Below, in pieces: positions 18,059 through 26,726 of a stretch of DNA of 64,000 bases. Made by a program: the position numbers and the translations under genes. This DNA is from Haloarcula sp. DT43 (GTDB taxonomy: Archaea > Halobacteriota > Halobacteria > Halobacteriales > Haloarculaceae), in NCBI RefSeq assembly GCF_037078405.1, contig NZ_JAYMGZ010000006.1, positions 1 through 64,000 on the forward strand, read 5' to 3'. The notes below the pieces were generated by a model. It was not told the DNA's origin and did no database searches. It saw nothing but the letters and a program-made list of their open reading frames with translations. Position 1 is the first letter of the stretch, and each line of letters opens with the position of its first letter.

Positions 18059-21001
18059 GTGACCAATTGCCAGTGCGGATTCGAAGTCGGGGACCGCGTA
18101 AGCTTCGCGGGTGGCGATGGTGAAGTGGCGAAAGCAAACCATCGCCCAGATGGCCAGTGTTTGCTGATGATTCTCACTGATAGCGGACAGACAAAGCGCC
18201 CGAGCGCCGTCGTCGACAAAGTCGAGGGCAGCGACACGTTACTGGCAAACCGCGAATTCGATACACCAGACCATTTCAACCTCCGGTCACGGGCTGCGGA
18301 ACTCGACCTCGCCCACCGTCAGGACCGGTTCGTTACCTTGGAGAGCAGTCGCATCGACATCGCACCACACCAGGTGAAGGCCGCCCATGAGATTCTCACC
18401 TCCTACGACCACCGCTATCTGATCGGCGACGAGGTCGGTCTCGGCAAGACTATCGAGGCCGCCATCGTCATCGAGGAACTCGCCGCTCGTGGGCAGGCTG
18501 ACAGGGTACTGATCGTCGCTCCTGCCCCCCTTGCGACGCAATGGCAGGAGGAACTCCGCGAGAAGTTTGACAGCAACTACGTGGTCTACGACCGCGACTA
18601 CGTCGACGCGAAGCGAGGAGCCCACCCGAATAAAAACGTCTGGACACACGACGACCGCATTATCACCTCTATCGACTTCGCAAAGCAGGAGGATATGCTC
18701 GCGGCACTGGATAATCTAGACGAGGAGTGGGACATCGCCATTTTCGACGAATCGCACCACCTCACAGCGCGCCGTGAGGGGAAGCGTGGAATCGATAGGA
18801 CCGAACGCTATCGGGTTGGCGAGGCGGTTTCACAGAACTCCGATGGACTTCTGTTCCTCACCGGAACGCCCCACAAGGGTAAACGCGATCAGTTCTACTT
18901 CATGATCTCGCTGCTTGCCCCATACCGATTCCGTGACGAGCACGATGTCAGCAAGGAAGGGCTCCGGGGTCTGATGATTCGTCGGCTAAAGAGCGAAATG
19001 TACGAGTCCGACGGCTCCAAAATGTTCCCAGAGAAGAATATCGAGACGCTGCCTGTCAAGTTCACGCCTGCGGAACGAGAACTCTACGAGAGTGTCACGG
19101 AGTACATCACAGAACACTACAATCTCGCTCACAGGGAGGACAACGACACTGCAGGCTTCGCCATGGTTCTCTACCAGAAGCGGCTCGTCTCGTCGATTCA
19201 CGCTATCAGGAAGTCGCTCAAAAACCGGATGAAGTCCATCCAGGCCGGTGGCGCTGACCCGAGTGAACTGTCGCAGCTCACCAAGAGTCTTCTCCCACAG
19301 TATCGGGAAGACCCCGAGATGTTGACCGACGCGCAGCGAGGGAAAGTCGAAGAGGAGCTCGGCGGCGTGGCGGCATCAAGTGACCCGGCGAAGGTCAAAC
19401 AGGAACTGCAAATCGTCAGAGAACTCTACAATCAGGCGAAAGCTATCGATGTCGATTCCAAGGCCGAACAGCTGCGTGAGTTCGTTGATGGCGTACTGGC
19501 CGAAGATCCCGACGAGAAAGTACTCATCTTTACTGAGTACACGGACACGCTGGAATACCTCAGAGACCGGTTGTTCAGCGAGCACGATGTCGCCCAGGTC
19601 TACGGCGATCTCTCACAACCTGAGCGGAGACGCCAACTGAAGAAATTCGAGGATGAGGCCAACATCATGCTTGCGACTGACGCGGCCCGCGAAGGGCTAA
19701 ACCTTCAGTTCGCACATATCATGGTCAATTACGACCTCCCGTGGAACCCGACACGGATCGACCAGCGCATCGGTCGGCTCCACCGCTACGGGCAGGAGCG
19801 AACGGTCGAAATTCGGAACCTGTTCGTGGACGATACGCGGGAGAGCGATATCCTTGAACTCCTGCTGAGCAAGCTTGACGAGATTGAGGAAACGCTGGGC
19901 ATGAGTTCCGATGTCCTCGGGCTCGTACTGGACAATGTCGATCTTGAGGACCAGATTATGACTGCTATCACGCACGAGGACGAGGCAGACTCAATTGCTG
20001 CCGATCTTGACGCGATTGTCGAAGACCAAGAAGAGGCTGTGCGCCGTGTCGACCAAGACCTGCTCATACGTGACCGCTTCGACCTGAGTGAGGAAGACCG
20101 GGAAATCCTCGACATCATTGACGAGAGTGCGGAGGATACGATTAGCGAAGCTGACGTTGAATATCTCGTCCGAACCGTGTGCAACGAATTCGGTGGCCGG
20201 ATTGTCAACGTTCGGCCCGGTCCCGCCGATGACGGTGGTGATGTGTTCGACCTTGTCGTTCCAGACCCGATAGCTGGAGGCGAAGTACAGGACCGATATG
20301 ATAGCGCAACTTTCGACCGGAAGAACGCTGTCGAGAACGAGTCCCTCGAATTCATTGCCCTTGATCACCCGGTCGTACGATCGATGATGCAGTTCTGTCT
20401 CGATAGCGATGCAGTCGGAGGGCAGACGGCAGTCCTGACTGGCGGAAGAGATCTGGCGACACCAGGACTGCTCTGTCACTTCCGGGTTGGATACCTCTCT
20501 GGAACAGGTGACACAGTGACGGAACGGCTCGTCCAGGTCTACGTGACACCTGATGGAGTGGAGAAGACTAGCGATATCAATATCACCGGCGGCCTTCCAC
20601 CTTCCGCTGCCGACGATTATCCCGCCGTTGACGCGGTTTCTGCGCGTTCTGACGAGCTTGTAGACCGGGCAGAGGCTGTCTCATGGGATGTTATCGAAGA
20701 TCTGGCAGCAAAGGCGCGAGAAGATCGACAGCGAGAGGCGCGTATTCGCCGCGAGCACACGCAGAAATACTTCGAATATCGCATCGACGACCTTGAGGAC
20801 CGGATTGAGCGTTTCGAAGAGCGCAACACCCAGCCGGATGAAGACATGCGTGTTGTTCTTGCGAAGGCGCGAAACGAACTCAAGGAATTACGAGAGGAAC
20901 GAGATGCAGAGTTGGCGAAACTCGAAGAGGAAGAACAGGTAATCCCAGACGAGCCGGAGCTCATCAACATGGCCGTTGTTGTCAACGCCTTCGAGGATTA
21001 G
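18059..21001 (+). CDS. drmD: DISARM SNF2-type helicase DrmD
   Basis: About 980 aa with all the motifs of SNF2-family ATPases: Walker A GDEVGLGKT (123-131), motif Ia VAPAPLATQW, DESH box (230-233), LTGTPHKG, and in the second lobe EYTDTLEYL, ATDAAREGLNLQF and DQRIGRLHRYGQ. The N-terminus carries a small beta domain (GDRVSFAGGDGEVAK), and the C-terminus ends in a charged coiled coil (about 900-960). DrmD is the helicase that defines class 1 DISARM. The start is uncertain: GTG 18059 gives the compact domain beginning; TTG 17969 would overlap the HNH gene. It probably belongs with drmMI on the rightward side of the system. Confidence 0.88.
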   Translation: MTNCQCGFEVGDRVSFAGGDGEVAKANHRPDGQCLLMILTDSGQTKRPSAVVDKVEGSDTLLANREFDTPDHFNLRSRAAELDLAHRQDRFVTLESSRIDIAPHQVKAAHEILTSYDHRYLIGDEVGLGKTIEAAIVIEELAARGQADRVLIVAPAPLATQWQEELREKFDSNYVVYDRDYVDAKRGAHPNKNVWTHDDRIITSIDFAKQEDMLAALDNLDEEWDIAIFDESHHLTARREGKRGIDRTERYRVGEAVSQNSDGLLFLTGTPHKGKRDQFYFMISLLAPYRFRDEHDVSKEGLRGLMIRRLKSEMYESDGSKMFPEKNIETLPVKFTPAERELYESVTEYITEHYNLAHREDNDTAGFAMVLYQKRLVSSIHAIRKSLKNRMKSIQAGGADPSELSQLTKSLLPQYREDPEMLTDAQRGKVEEELGGVAASSDPAKVKQELQIVRELYNQAKAIDVDSKAEQLREFVDGVLAEDPDEKVLIFTEYTDTLEYLRDRLFSEHDVAQVYGDLSQPERRRQLKKFEDEANIMLATDAAREGLNLQFAHIMVNYDLPWNPTRIDQRIGRLHRYGQERTVEIRNLFVDDTRESDILELLLSKLDEIEETLGMSSDVLGLVLDNVDLEDQIMTAITHEDEADSIAADLDAIVEDQEEAVRRVDQDLLIRDRFDLSEEDREILDIIDESAEDTISEADVEYLVRTVCNEFGGRIVNVRPGPADDGGDVFDLVVPDPIAGGEVQDRYDSATFDRKNAVENESLEFIALDHPVVRSMMQFCLDSDAVGGQTAVLTGGRDLATPGLLCHFRVGYLSGTGDTVTERLVQVYVTPDGVEKTSDINITGGLPPSAADDYPAVDAVSARSDELVDRAEAVSWDVIEDLAAKAREDRQREARIRREHTQKYFEYRIDDLEDRIERFEERNTQPDEDMRVVLAKARNELKELREERDAELAKLEEEEQVIPDEPELINMAVVVNAFED

Positions 21002-21030
21002 ATAGCGTCTCTGTCTCGATATTCTGTGAG

Positions 21031-22377
21031 CTAACCTTCGAGGGTCTCTTCTCTAATCGCATGCCCCACAGCGTGCGCTAATCGCGGCGGTACGGCGTTT
21101 CCAACAAGTCGATACGCGTCCGTCCTGCCCCCCGGGAACCAGTACGAATCACGAAACGACTGTAACCGTGCGGCCTCTCGGACAGTGAGCGACCGTGCTT
21201 CGGTGGGGTGGATAAACATGTGACCATCCTTCTGAATATGCGCGAGGATGGTTGACGCTGGCTTGGAGGGATTCTGTTTCTTATATTTGTCCGGGAACAC
21301 GTCACCTCGGTAGGGGTGAAGGTCTTGGCTAACTTCCCCGATATTCCAACCCACACCGTGCCCAAGCAATTTGTAGATGGACAGGTCCAGATGGTTGTGC
21401 CACCGGCAACTGTGATTCCGTAGCGTCTGATCGTTCCAGTCGTCGCCATCCGGAATGTCACGCAACCATTCTTGATACGGTGACACCGGAGGGAGCGTAT
21501 ATTCCGTCGCTTCTTGTGGCGGCATCTCTCCGCTTGGTGAGACTGGTGGCAGGTCCATAATCGCGTCCGAAACAGTTAGATACGGTCGTGTAGCCGTGTT
21601 CTCCTTGTCAAAGGGCGGTACGGCTGGCTCCGTATCGAATGCACTCTGTGCGGACTCCCCGAAGGCATTGGGGCTACACCGTACCCGCATATTTCGTTCT
21701 GCCTCGTTTTTCGGTTCACGGTGTGTTCTCCACTTATTTAGGTTCGGGAGCGTGCTCCCTTCACGCGTTCCGATGAAGAAAACCCGTTTTCGATGCTGGG
21801 GGACCCCATAATCAGCTGCATCGGCTACTTCCCAGTCTGCGTGATACCCGAGCCCCTCCATCTCTTCGAGAATAATCTCAGGAACTGGCGTATCATTGCC
21901 GACTGGTTCTTCAGTAGACTCTGATTCTGTCGGTAGAGACTTCTGAACTGTGTCTGTCTCGACCACGGCAGTATCGTTGAGCAATCCCGGAACGTTCTCC
22001 ATGACGAAGGCTGCCGGCTGGAAGTGCTCAACATACCGGAGAAAGTCACGGTACAGCAGATTTCGGTCGTCCTCTTCGGTCGATCTATGTTCCAGTGAGC
22101 CGAGTTTTGCCCGTCCAATAGTAGAAAATGAGGGACAAGGTGGTCCGCCTGCCACAAGATCAAGTGTCCCCGGTTCGATGTCTGGCCCGCCTATTTCTGG
22201 GTCAGTTTCACGAATGTCACCTTCGACTACGTGGTCACCGTGATTTCGACGGTAGGTTTCCACCGCAGCAGCGTCGCTGTCAATTGCCCAGCGGATATCG
22301 AAACCTGCGTTCTGGAGTCCCTGTGTAAACCCTCCGGCCCCACAAAATAGGTCGATTGCCGACGGCCGTTCTCCCAT
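21031..22377 (-). CDS. C5-cytosine DNA methyltransferase (DrmMII-like)
   Basis: A 448-residue, single-domain m5C methyltransferase: FCGAGGFTQG SAM motif, catalytic Cys81 in GGPPCPSFS, ENVPGLL, PQHRKRVFF, a variable target-recognition region at about 260-370 and the closing GNAVPP. It converges on drmD, the stop codons being about 30 bases apart. Class 2 DISARM uses a C5 methylase (DrmMII) where class 1 uses the adenine methylase; this island carries the class 1 set plus this enzyme. Whether it protects host DNA for DISARM or is an orphan is not shown by the sequence. It is clearly a different enzyme from the 2352-4595 fusion. Confidence 0.88.
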   Translation of the reverse strand: MGERPSAIDLFCGAGGFTQGLQNAGFDIRWAIDSDAAAVETYRRNHGDHVVEGDIRETDPEIGGPDIEPGTLDLVAGGPPCPSFSTIGRAKLGSLEHRSTEEDDRNLLYRDFLRYVEHFQPAAFVMENVPGLLNDTAVVETDTVQKSLPTESESTEEPVGNDTPVPEIILEEMEGLGYHADWEVADAADYGVPQHRKRVFFIGTREGSTLPNLNKWRTHREPKNEAERNMRVRCSPNAFGESAQSAFDTEPAVPPFDKENTATRPYLTVSDAIMDLPPVSPSGEMPPQEATEYTLPPVSPYQEWLRDIPDGDDWNDQTLRNHSCRWHNHLDLSIYKLLGHGVGWNIGEVSQDLHPYRGDVFPDKYKKQNPSKPASTILAHIQKDGHMFIHPTEARSLTVREAARLQSFRDSYWFPGGRTDAYRLVGNAVPPRLAHAVGHAIREETLEG

Positions 22378-22789
22378 TATTTGTCTAATTGCAGAGGACA
22401 GGCAAAGAGATTAGGAACCGGGATTGCTTCCAAAGCTATCGAGTAGCACAAAGAATCGTTTTTGGATGTATAACTGCTCGGCGTCCTACCCGACGAGCAA
22501 CTCAGTGTGAACTACCAAAAAAACCTCACATCACACTTTTTGACTAATCCCCAAGGCGCAGAGCTACACAAACCCAGTGCTTCTTGTGGTTCAGCGAAAG
22601 CCAGAGTGATTTATTACTCATTCATCACCGCAAAAAGCGTGCGGAACTGAGTCCGTTGGCTTGCTATTTCCGCACCGGGGTGTAGATCTCGAGATACTCT
22701 GACACGCTAAGCGCCGTGTTTCTATTCCATGATCTGCTTATCCGGACTGATCAATAAAATTGATGACGAGATGGGTCGTCCCCATATCG
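22378..22789. other. AT-rich intergenic DNA at the island edge
   Basis: Roughly 410 bases without a credible gene between the methyltransferase start and the CRISPR remnant. On the minus strand a run of 28 sense codons ending in EYLEIYTPVRK at about 22672 could be the tail of a decayed gene; it is too short to identify. Frequent stops in all frames suggest decayed sequence. Confidence 0.4.
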
Positions 22790-22946
22790 GTTTCAAACGG
22801 ACCCTTGTGGAGTTGAAGCTCCTAATTGAGCGCATCGAGGTTATGCTCAAAATTTTCAGACTGATCCTTGTGGGGTGAAACATGTCTTCGAGCGTTGTGA
22901 TATCTTTCTTGTGTGGGTTTCAGATGGATCCTTGTGTGATTGAAGT
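22790..22946 (+). CRISPR. degenerate three-repeat CRISPR remnant (type I-B haloarchaeal repeat)
   Basis: Three diverged copies of a 30-nt repeat lie at 22790-22819, 22853-22881 (one base shorter) and 22917-22946. Each follows the haloarchaeal pattern GTTTCAGACGGACCCTTGTG plus a GATTGAAGC-like tail, with several substitutions per copy. The spacers are 33 and 35 nt, within the normal range for such arrays. No cas genes are next to it. The repeats differ from one another, as in an array no longer copied or used; the direction is taken from the usual orientation of the GTTTCAGA end. Confidence 0.72.
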
Positions 22947-23272
22947 AGCATCGAGATCGAAAACAGCACGATCGATGCCGACCGTTCCAAACTTCCCCAC
23001 AGCTGCTATCCTGATTGGTATTTCTAATCTCCGCATTCTCGTCCGCTGCTAGACCGACCCCCTTCTCTCTGTACGACATTCGCGGATGTCTCTCCGAATT
23101 GCGATGGTGACACATAGTTCGAATCCGCTTCTTTGGATGTAAAAAACCGCCAGACAGCGATACTGTCAGACAAAATCGTTCGCTCGGGGAACGAAATCAA
23201 GCGCGTCGGCGGTAGCTAGTATATAAATGTCCCACTGCCGTCTGTCGGATTCTAACCGTTCGGAAAAGGAAC
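22947..23272. other. intergenic DNA between CRISPR remnant and tRNA-Arg
   Basis: About 325 bases. I see no further CRISPR-like repeat and no supported gene. This is the expected place for an island attachment junction, because the 3' end of the tRNA faces it, but no duplicated tRNA tail could be recognised within the window. Confidence 0.4.
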
Positions 23273-23346
23273 GGGCGCTGAGGGATTTGAACCCCCGACG
23301 GTTTGGTCCGAAGCCAAGCACTCTGTCCAAGCTGAGCTAAGCGCCC
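23273..23346 (-). tRNA. tRNA-Arg (anticodon UCG)
   Basis: Read on the minus strand this 74-nt sequence folds as a cloverleaf. The acceptor stem is GGGCGCT with AGCGCCC, the D arm is GCTC...GAGT, the anticodon loop is CTTCGGA with anticodon TCG, and the T arm is GGGGG-TTCAAAT-CCCTC. The anticodon stem has four firm pairs and a C-A mismatch at the top. CCA is not encoded. It marks the change from AT-richer island DNA to GC-rich chromosome, with the 3' end on the island side. Confidence 0.92.
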
Positions 23347-23374
23347 TGTATCCCATGGTATGACGACGTTATGG

Positions 23375-23380
23375 TTTAAA
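23375..23380 (-). promoter_or_regulatory. TATA box of tRNA-Arg
   Basis: TTTAAA within GGTTTAAACC lies about 30 nt upstream of the mature tRNA 5' end, the normal distance for an archaeal TATA element. Confidence 0.6.
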
Positions 23381-23420
23381 CCAACCGGTTCCGCCGCGTG
23401 ACGGTGCCGCGGTGACGGGA

Positions 23421-23696
23421 TTATTCCGAAGTCGCTGCAGCGGGGTCGCCGTCAGTGTCGGCGGCGACGTCGGCCACGACGGCTTCCGTGTCGACGTCTC
23501 GTTCTTCGGCGAGTGCCTCGATGATGGCGCGCTGTTCGGCCAGTTCGGTCTCCATCCCGTCGACGCGGGTGTTGGTCTCGTCGACGGTGCTCCGCAGGTC
23601 TTCGAGCTGGGTCTTCAGCTCGTTGACCTTCTTGTAGAGGTCCTCGGCGATGTCGGCGACCTTCTGTATCTTTTTCGCGGTGGAACCCAGTCCCAT
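23421..23696 (-). CDS. small coiled-coil protein of unknown function
   Basis: Codes for 91 aa starting MGLGSTAKKIQKVADIAEDL; ATG 23696 is preferred to ATG 23702. Most of the protein is one long amphipathic helix with heptad-like spacing (VNELKTQLEDLRSTVDETNT), followed by an acidic alanine-rich tail. I recognise this as a type common in haloarchaea (a DUF5798-like family, by recollection), without a known role. It has typical host codon use and lies between the tRNA and a divergent membrane-protein gene. Confidence 0.65.
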   Translation of the reverse strand: MGLGSTAKKIQKVADIAEDLYKKVNELKTQLEDLRSTVDETNTRVDGMETELAEQRAIIEALAEERDVDTEAVVADVAADTDGDPAAATSE

Positions 23697-23775
23697 GGCC
23701 ACCGGTACGGAGAGCCGACATTTCCTCGTTTCGCTCGAACGTCGCTGTTAAGACGCCGCCGGCCACAGCGACGGT

Positions 23776-24189
23776 ATGGACGACTTGCGGCTCGCTCCAA
23801 CTGTCGGTATCGTCGGCTGCGTTCTGTATCTCCTTGCGCTCGCGGTTCCGTACGGGCTCGTCGAGACGGCGAGCGCCGTGGGGGCGTACTACAACTCGGG
23901 GGCGTTGTCCCCGCTGTTACCGGGCGTGTTCGCGCTCGTCTGTATCATCGTGCTGGCGGCCGGCCGCGAGGGGCGGTCTGACCCGAGCGTCGCGGCAGGC
24001 GCGAGCATCGGGATGGGCGTGTTTATCGTCGTTTTGAGTCTCCTCTGGGCGGTCACCGTCCCCGAGAGTCTCGTGCTGGGGCTGACCGAGTCGACGCTGA
24101 TGGAACACCACCGCTGGGGCGTCGTCGCCGCCGGCTGTCTCATCCCGCTGGGTGGCACGTGGTTCGCCCGGGCGCTGGACCTGCTGTAG
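23776..24189 (+). CDS. four-helix membrane protein, unknown function
   Basis: A 137-residue protein consisting largely of four hydrophobic segments: about residues 8-28, 45-62, 75-95 and 112-130. Short loops link them and there is no signal peptide, motif or metal-binding pattern. The start is 80 bases from the divergent coiled-coil gene, so the two share a promoter region. It ends about 80 bases before the SRP RNA. Function cannot be inferred. Confidence 0.7.
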   Translation: MDDLRLAPTVGIVGCVLYLLALAVPYGLVETASAVGAYYNSGALSPLLPGVFALVCIIVLAAGREGRSDPSVAAGASIGMGVFIVVLSLLWAVTVPESLVLGLTESTLMEHHRWGVVAAGCLIPLGGTWFARALDLL

Positions 24190-24244
24190 GCCCGTCCGCC
24201 CACCGGGGCGTCGTCCAGCGGTCTGTGGGCGCATCCGAAAGGCC

Positions 24245-24250
24245 CTTATG
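24245..24250 (+). promoter_or_regulatory. TATA-like element of the 7S RNA gene
   Basis: CTTATG preceded by CGAAAGGCC lies about 24 nt before the inferred 5' end of the SRP RNA, matching a haloarchaeal BRE-TATA arrangement. Confidence 0.45.
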
Positions 24251-24270
24251 GGGTGGCGGCGGAGTTTCAG

Positions 24271-24583
24271 ATGGACTAGGTCGGGGGGCTAGGCCCCCCT
24301 CCTCGCCCGCACTGTGGTCTTGAGCGGGGACCGAACACCGGGGGCGTCCGGTCTGACGGACGTGGACCCCGTGAGCTAACGTGGAAGCCTCGTCCCACGG
24401 GGACGGCGGTCCGCGTGGTCGCACCTGCAGGGGTGTGCCCACGTGGTTAAACGATGGCACTCCGCCAGGCACGGAAGTGAGCAGCGGACCATCGAACACC
24501 CGTCGCTCGTGGGGTCGCGGGGTGGAGGAGGCAAACGGGATTACCCGCGTCCGAACGCCGGGCTATCCTGGCTGTCCGTCCAT
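24271..24583 (+). ncRNA. 7S signal recognition particle RNA
   Basis: About 313 nt, the usual archaeal 7S length. The S-domain signature is present as GGCACGGAAGTGAGCAGCGG, equivalent to the conserved GGAAGnnAGCAGC loop bound by SRP54. The 5' portion has the GTCGGGGGGCTAGGCCCCC Alu-domain helix, and the ends pair (ATGGAC at the 5' end with GTCCAT at the 3' end), as in the archaeal helix 1. The ends are set from this pairing and from the upstream TATA-like element. It forms the SRP with SRP19 and SRP54 for membrane targeting. Confidence 0.88.
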
Positions 24584-24955
24584 TCATACCTTCTGCACCG
24601 ACGAACAGGCCCTTCCAGACGCACCGCCGGAGAAGCGGCAGGCCCGCCGGACGAGCGCGTGTCGTAGTGAGTCGAACCGAGAAGCGTGCCATCGATAGTG
24701 ACTGCTGTCTCTAATCTGTATTGCGGCGGGGTATCGAGATGCTGCTACTTCGGTGTCGGATTCCAACTTCGAATGCCGTAATGCTGTATTCACAGCCATT
24801 TATCGCCCGCTAATCGATATTCTTGTACGCTATTTCTATATACAGTTAGGAATTTTCGGATATATTTGCAGAAGGTTAAAATATGGCTGTGTAAGGCCGT
24901 ATAAAACGACTTCCTCGCCGCTTCTATAAATACCGTTACTGCTTTGGCCCGTAGA
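24584..24955. other. intergenic region downstream of the 7S RNA
   Basis: About 370 bases with no supported protein gene. The first 110 bases are GC-rich and contain a GCCG-GAGAAG-CGGC hairpin; the last 200 are strongly AT-rich, with several TATA-like runs. In Haloferax I recall an H/ACA-type guide RNA close to the 7S gene, so a small RNA in the GC-rich portion is possible but not demonstrated here. Confidence 0.3.
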
Positions 24956-26614
24956 CTACGGCGGCTGGCCGTCGGCGTGCCACTCCTGGAGTTCGGTGCG
25001 CCGGATTTTCCCGCTGGTCGTCTGTGGCAACGCGTCGGCGAACTCGATTTCGCGGGGGTACTCGTACTCGGCGAGGTGGGTCCGAACGACGGACTCGATT
25101 TCCGACCGGAGCGGTTCCCGCGCTGGCGCGTCCGCGGCCGTCTGGACGTAGGCCTTGATGATTTCGCCCCGCGTGTCGTCGGGCACGCCGATGACGCCGG
25201 CCTGAACCACGTCGGGGTGTTCGAGAATCGCGCTCTCGACCTCCATCGGCCCGACGCGGTAGCCGCTCGTGATGATAACGTCGTCCTTGCGCGATTTGAA
25301 CCAGACGTAGCCGTCGTCGTCCTGCCGGGCCAGGTCGCCGGTGACGAACCACCCCTCGACCTCCTTGGCCGCCGTCTTTTCCGGCATGTTCCAGTACTCG
25401 TCGAAGAACACCGAGCGGTCGTAGGGGCGCAGCGCTATCTCGCCGAGTTCGCCGGCCGGGACGGGGTCGGCGACGCCGCGGTCGGCGGCTTCGGGGTCCA
25501 GAACCGCCAGGTCGTACCCCGGCAGTGGCTTGCCCATGCTGCCGGGCCGGGTGTCGAACCAGTTCGAGTTGTTGGCGACGACGAGGTTCAGTTCCGTCTG
25601 GCCGTAGAACTCGTTGATTGTCACCGAGTCGAACGTCTCCGCCACCCAGTCGACGATTTCCGGCGTCAGCGACTCGCCGCCGACGGCGATGGTCTCGACG
25701 TCGAGGTCGTACGTCGCCGTCGGGTTCTCGACTGCCATCAGCATTCGCAGGGCCGTCGCCGGCACGAACGACCGGGTGACGCCGAACTCCGAGAGCAGGC
25801 CGAACGCCGCGTCGGCGTCGAAGCCCGAGGTGGGGTAGCCGACGACGGTCCCGCCGTGGTGCCACGTCGCAAAGAGCGTCCCGCCCAGCGCCGCGCCCCA
25901 GGCCCAGTCGGCGGGCGTCCAGACGGTCGCGTCCGGGCCGAGTCCCTGGTCGAAGAAGTTGTACGCCGCCGCCGCGCGCCCGAGCCAGAGCGCGTGGGAG
26001 TGGCGGACGCCCTTCGGCGGCCCCGTCGACCCGCTCGTGTACAGTATCGCCGTGTCGGTGGCCGGCGTCGCGTCGTAGGCTTCGATAGCCGCGTTGTCCG
26101 GCGCGGCGAGCACGTCCTCGAAGGCGTGAACGTTACCCGCCGGCGCGTCGGTCTCGATTTCGACCACGTGGTCCAGTGCCGGACAGTCGTCCCGGACCGC
26201 GTCGATATCGTCGCGTACTGCCGGGTCGACGACGGCGACGGTCGCGCCGGCGTCGGCCAGTCGGTACCGGAGCGCGTCCGTGCCGAACAGGACCGTCAGC
26301 GGAACCGACACGGCCCCGAGCTTCCAGTTCGCCAGGTGCGTTATCGGGTTCTGTGGCTTCTGTGGCACGACGACGCCGACTCGGTCGCCGGCCCCGACGC
26401 CGAGGTCGGCCAGCCCCGCCGCGAGCCGGTCGGAGAGCACGTCCAGCTCGCTGAACGTGTACTGTTCGCGCCGCCCGTCGGGGTCGGCCTGTTCGAGCGC
26501 CACCCGCTCGGGGTCGTCGTGTTTCCGCAGGAAGTCGACGGCCGGGTTGTACGACGACGGCAGGTCCCAGGTGAACCGCTCGCGTGCCTCGTCGTGGTCC
26601 TCGAAGTCCGGCAT
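24956..26614 (-). CDS. AMP-forming acyl-CoA synthetase
   Basis: About 552 aa of the ANL (acyl-CoA synthetase/luciferase) superfamily. Visible motifs are the P-loop-like LYTSGSTGPPKGV, the NEFYGQTEL adenylate-binding motif, GWFVTGDLAR, the hinge KSRKDDVIITSGYRVGP and the catalytic lysine in QTTSGKIRRTEL. The sequence is closest in pattern to acetyl/medium-chain acyl-CoA ligases, activating a carboxylic acid to its CoA thioester with ATP going to AMP. MPDFEDHDEAR at 26614 is taken as the start (26629 is also possible); longer versions would run into the divergent methyltransferase promoter. The chain length of the acid cannot be read from sequence. Confidence 0.82.
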   Translation of the reverse strand: MPDFEDHDEARERFTWDLPSSYNPAVDFLRKHDDPERVALEQADPDGRREQYTFSELDVLSDRLAAGLADLGVGAGDRVGVVVPQKPQNPITHLANWKLGAVSVPLTVLFGTDALRYRLADAGATVAVVDPAVRDDIDAVRDDCPALDHVVEIETDAPAGNVHAFEDVLAAPDNAAIEAYDATPATDTAILYTSGSTGPPKGVRHSHALWLGRAAAAYNFFDQGLGPDATVWTPADWAWGAALGGTLFATWHHGGTVVGYPTSGFDADAAFGLLSEFGVTRSFVPATALRMLMAVENPTATYDLDVETIAVGGESLTPEIVDWVAETFDSVTINEFYGQTELNLVVANNSNWFDTRPGSMGKPLPGYDLAVLDPEAADRGVADPVPAGELGEIALRPYDRSVFFDEYWNMPEKTAAKEVEGWFVTGDLARQDDDGYVWFKSRKDDVIITSGYRVGPMEVESAILEHPDVVQAGVIGVPDDTRGEIIKAYVQTAADAPAREPLRSEIESVVRTHLAEYEYPREIEFADALPQTTSGKIRRTELQEWHADGQPP

Positions 26615-26726
26615 CACTGTCCAGACCATGCCGTCCCCGTCGGCTGGCTGTGTGTTGCGTTTTTCGGTCGGGACGCCGTCGCGGTCGAGCCGGCAGAACT
26701 TTCCGTCTCCGCCTCCCGACTCGACC

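Noticed and set aside
5545-22377. Assignment to class 2 DISARM
   Set aside because: No drmE-like gene was seen, and drmD and drmMI, which define class 1, are present.
22665-22755. Tail of a decayed transposase ending in EYLEIYTPVRK
   Set aside because: Only 28 codons remain, with no diagnostic motif or terminal inverted repeats, so it cannot be called.
22822-23115. A 97-codon leftward reading frame
   Set aside because: It runs through the degenerate CRISPR repeats, has a composition unlike a protein (many Arg, His, Ser, Cys) and no recognisable features.
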